From assembly GCA_030424825.1 (NCBI GenBank), contig JAUHWE010000179.1:1-8043 (forward strand): 8,043 bases of DNA. The letters are read 5' to 3'. Both the position numbers and the translations under genes were made by a program. The notes below the pieces were generated by a model, which saw nothing but the letters and a program-made list of their open reading frames with translations, had not been told where the DNA came from and searched no databases. This document shows positions 6,304-8,043 of the stretch, piece by piece. Origin of the DNA: Verrucomicrobiia bacterium. Lineage in GTDB: Bacteria > Verrucomicrobiota > Verrucomicrobiia > Opitutales > Opitutaceae. Position 1 is the stretch's first letter. The number at the start of each line of letters is the position of its first letter.

Positions 6304-6372
6304 GGTAGCGGGCGATCTCCGAGCGCCCATTGTCGTAACTATTGTGTGGGCACTCGGAGATCGCCCGCTACC
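6304..6372. repeat. Second long GTAG-bounded palindrome in a convergent gap
   Basis: The 26-base arm at 6304-6329 matches the inverse of 6347-6372 at 25 of 26 positions (one C/T difference), around a 17-base centre. Each end reads GGTAGCGGGCG. It lies between the LarA-type gene and the convergent sulfatase gene, where such a structure could also end or protect both transcripts. Its arms differ in sequence from those at 3371-3448 except for the shared GTAG and following G-rich start. Confidence 0.75.
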
Positions 6373-6514
6373 AAAGTCAGCTGCGAAGCCACCGGCACGT
6401 ATAGGTCAGCGACAACAGTCTTCGCCTTTCAGGCTACGCCGGTCATGAGCTTCGAGGTCTTTACCCGGAAAGAATAAAGGTGATCTTTCCAATAATCAAA
6501 ATTCTGAATACACG

Positions 6515-7828
6515 TTAATCGCCGGTTGCTCCTTTCATCTCTCGTTGCAGTCGAGCGATGATTTCCGGATGGTGGTTGGCAATATCGTTCTGTTCAGCTA
6601 TATCCGTTTCGAGGTTGAACAAGAGCGGCGGATCATGCTGTATCGCTGGCTTCTTTTTTCGCGTATCCGGATCGGTGGGGAAGCGCGTAACCTCGTGGAT
6701 TTTGTATGGGCCGGATCGGTACACGCCTCTTGAGTAGAGCCAGGTTTTCCTGGGACTCGGGGCACCTACGAACAAAGCAGGACCGAGATCTAGGGAGAGG
6801 AAGCCCGGCTTGTCTGAGGGGACGTTACTGCCTAATAGTCCCGCAAAGGTCGCATAGAGGTCGAGATTAGCGCCAATGCCATTGACGACTCCTGGCTGGA
6901 TTCTACCGGGCCAGCGGAAAATGGCGGGGACGCGGAACCCACCTTCCCAAGAAGTGGACTTCTCGCCCCGGAGCGGTTTTGCCGTCCCCCCATGAGGTCC
7001 GAAAACCGTCCACGGACCGTTGTCGCTGGTGAAGATGATTAGGGTTTTGTTTTCGAGTCCGCTATCCGCAACGGCTTGCATCACTTTTCCAACGGACCAG
7101 TCGATTTCCTCCACCACATCCCCGAATGTCCCTCCAGCGCTCTTGCCCTGGAACTTCTCCGAGGGGAAAATGGGAACGTGCGGCATGTTGTGAGCAAGAT
7201 AAAGAAAGAACGGCTGGTCCTTTTTGTCCTGGATCCATTGGATTGCTTCTTCGGTGTAGCGCTTTGTGAAGAGCGATTGATCAGCGGGATCCTCAACGAT
7301 TTTGCGCCCGCGGATGAGAGGAATTTTCCATGTTTCTGAAGTCGCCTGATCAAATGCGTCTCTGGTTTGCAGGGGAGGTCCCGGCGCGTCGTTGCTTCCC
7401 GGCGTTCCGAAGTGGTAATCAAAGCCGCATTCCAGTGGATGCATTGGCGACGTGGTAAAGTCCTTTGGATACCCGGCCAGGTGCCACTTGCCTAGAATTG
7501 CGGTGGCGTATCCCTCGCGATTTAGCATCGCGGGCAGGAGAGCGCCGGGATCATTCTTGAGGGGTTCTGAGCGAAGTAGAGCGGGATGACGTCCACTCAT
7601 CAGGCCGGTTCGGCTTGGAACACAAGTTGAGCCGGATGCGTAAAAGCTGGTCCACCGCTGGCCTTCAGCAGCGAGCTTATCAATGTTGGGCGTCGCAATC
7701 TGGGTGTTGCCATAGCAACCCAGATCGCCATAGCCGAGATCGTCGACGAAAATCAGGATGATATTGGGCTTTTCGGCCGCGTTGACGATCGAAGCGCAAA
7801 GAAGGCAGAGGGCGACCAGGAGTTTCAT
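6515..7828 (-). CDS. Secreted S1-family sulfatase (formylglycine-dependent)
   Basis: A 437-residue hydrolase that releases sulfate from a sulfated ester, probably a polysaccharide or its fragments. Residues 1-18 are a Sec signal peptide (MKLLVALCLLCASIVNAA), so it acts in the periplasm or outside. The core starts with PNIILIFVDDLGYGDLG (calcium ligands D29, D30). The active-site motif is CVPSR at 69-73 with C69 to be converted to formylglycine by a sulfatase-maturing enzyme not seen here. Other site residues are GKWH (K114, H116), HNMPH (213-217), TSDNG (D269, N270) and the KPLRGEKS stretch (284-291). The C-terminal LLFNLETDIAEQNDIA is typical, so the protein is complete, slightly on the short side for the family. 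It converges on the LarA-type gene and diverges from a second probable sulfatase across 107 bases. No clear ribosome-binding site. Substrate unknown. Confidence 0.94.
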   Translation of the reverse strand: MKLLVALCLLCASIVNAAEKPNIILIFVDDLGYGDLGCYGNTQIATPNIDKLAAEGQRWTSFYASGSTCVPSRTGLMSGRHPALLRSEPLKNDPGALLPAMLNREGYATAILGKWHLAGYPKDFTTSPMHPLECGFDYHFGTPGSNDAPGPPLQTRDAFDQATSETWKIPLIRGRKIVEDPADQSLFTKRYTEEAIQWIQDKKDQPFFLYLAHNMPHVPIFPSEKFQGKSAGGTFGDVVEEIDWSVGKVMQAVADSGLENKTLIIFTSDNGPWTVFGPHGGTAKPLRGEKSTSWEGGFRVPAIFRWPGRIQPGVVNGIGANLDLYATFAGLLGSNVPSDKPGFLSLDLGPALFVGAPSPRKTWLYSRGVYRSGPYKIHEVTRFPTDPDTRKKKPAIQHDPPLLFNLETDIAEQNDIANHHPEIIARLQREMKGATGD

Positions 7829-7935
7829 TGTAGTTGAGCGGTTATCTAATGGATTGAATTATTCTAGGGGCAGAGTTCAGGGATGACGAATTGGATTCGC
7901 TTTCAATTTTTCCCCTAATTGATAGAGTCACTCGC

Positions 7936-8043
7936 ATGTACAGCAACTGGCTCCGATTTATACAAATTCTTTTTCTAAGTTTAGTGCATTGCGGGTGGTC
8001 TGCAGCTAGCGAGGAGACGTCTCTCAATGTGGTTTTCTTTCTC
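7936..8043 (+). CDS. N-terminus of a second secreted sulfatase, cut by the right edge
   Basis: ATG 7936 opens 36 codons that stay in frame to the last base. Residues 1 to about 24 are a signal peptide: charged start, a hydrophobic stretch FIQILFLSLVHCGWS, then SAAS as probable cleavage site. After a short linker the sequence ends NVVFFL, which is how mature S1 sulfatases begin just before the calcium-binding ADD motif. The C19 context (LVHC) is a poor lipobox. The family call rests on six residues plus the neighbouring divergent sulfatase, so it is likely rather than certain. GAG at 7925-7927 is only a weak ribosome-binding candidate. Confidence 0.6.
   Translation, partial: MYSNWLRFIQILFLSLVHCGWSAASEETSLNVVFFL

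Noticed and set aside
6274..6477. 67-residue plus-strand open frame after the LarA-type gene
   Set aside because: Its coding content is mostly the two palindrome arms, with no ribosome-binding site and no recognisable protein.
7829..7935. Promoter for the minus-strand sulfatase (TCGTCA, 17 bases, TAGAAT)
   Set aside because: The -10 is acceptable but the -35 matches only four of six, and in an AT-rich gap such a pair is expected by chance.
1..8043. CRISPR array, tRNA or rRNA genes, transposase, phage or defence genes
   Set aside because: No regularly spaced direct repeats, no cloverleaf or rRNA-like stretches, and no mobile-element or defence proteins were recognised on either strand.

Overview
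The window looks like accessory chromosome of a heterotrophic bacterium from the Planctomycetota/Verrucomicrobiota group, most likely a marine Verrucomicrobiota of the Puniceicoccales/Opitutales kind. This rests on the mix of genes (secreted S1 sulfatases, a Tat-exported enolase-superfamily sugar-acid dehydratase, a LarA-type racemase, a phytanoyl-CoA-dioxygenase-like remnant), on weak or absent Shine-Dalgarno sequences before most genes, and on long GTAG-bounded palindromes between genes. No rRNA, tRNA or other taxonomic marker is present, so the assignment is an inference.

Left part (1-3289). A minus-strand gene probably starts right at the left edge (start codon at 9-7 behind a strong GGAGGA) and leaves the window. 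A spacer of about 300 bases holds a GTAG-led stem-loop inside a short, unrecognised reading frame and a weak terminator candidate. Then comes a GntR/FadR-type (FCD) regulator on the minus strand, divergent from a plus-strand operon of an enoyl-CoA hydratase/isomerase and a class III (CaiB/Frc family) CoA-transferase that overlap by ATGA. The 84-base divergent gap contains the near-perfect palindrome ATTGTCAACAAT, a good candidate operator. Directly after the CoA-transferase, sharing its stop as TTGA, lies only the C-terminal third of a phytanoyl-CoA-dioxygenase-like protein, a decayed third gene. Together these look like a regulated module that activates an organic acid to its CoA thioester and hydrates or isomerises it; the substrate cannot be read from the sequence.

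Middle part (3290-6268). After a spacer with a 27-base-arm palindrome come two plus-strand genes: a Tat-signal mandelate racemase/galactonate dehydratase-like enzyme with a complete metal and His-Asp site but DxR where DgoD has DxH, and a LarA-type nickel-pincer racemase/epimerase with all four cofactor or catalytic His/Lys positions in the right spacing. The pairing suggests epimerisation and dehydration of a sugar acid.

Right part (6269-8043). A second long palindrome sits between the convergent LarA-type gene and a minus-strand secreted S1 sulfatase. A further secreted protein whose first residues look like another sulfatase starts divergently and runs off the right edge. Sulfatases next to sugar-acid enzymes fit use of sulfated algal-type polysaccharides, but no glycoside hydrolase, lyase or transporter is in view.

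No CRISPR array, transposase, RNA gene or defence system was found. The most unusual elements are the GTAG-bounded palindromes, the LarA/dehydratase pair with an altered active site, and the operator-like palindrome.
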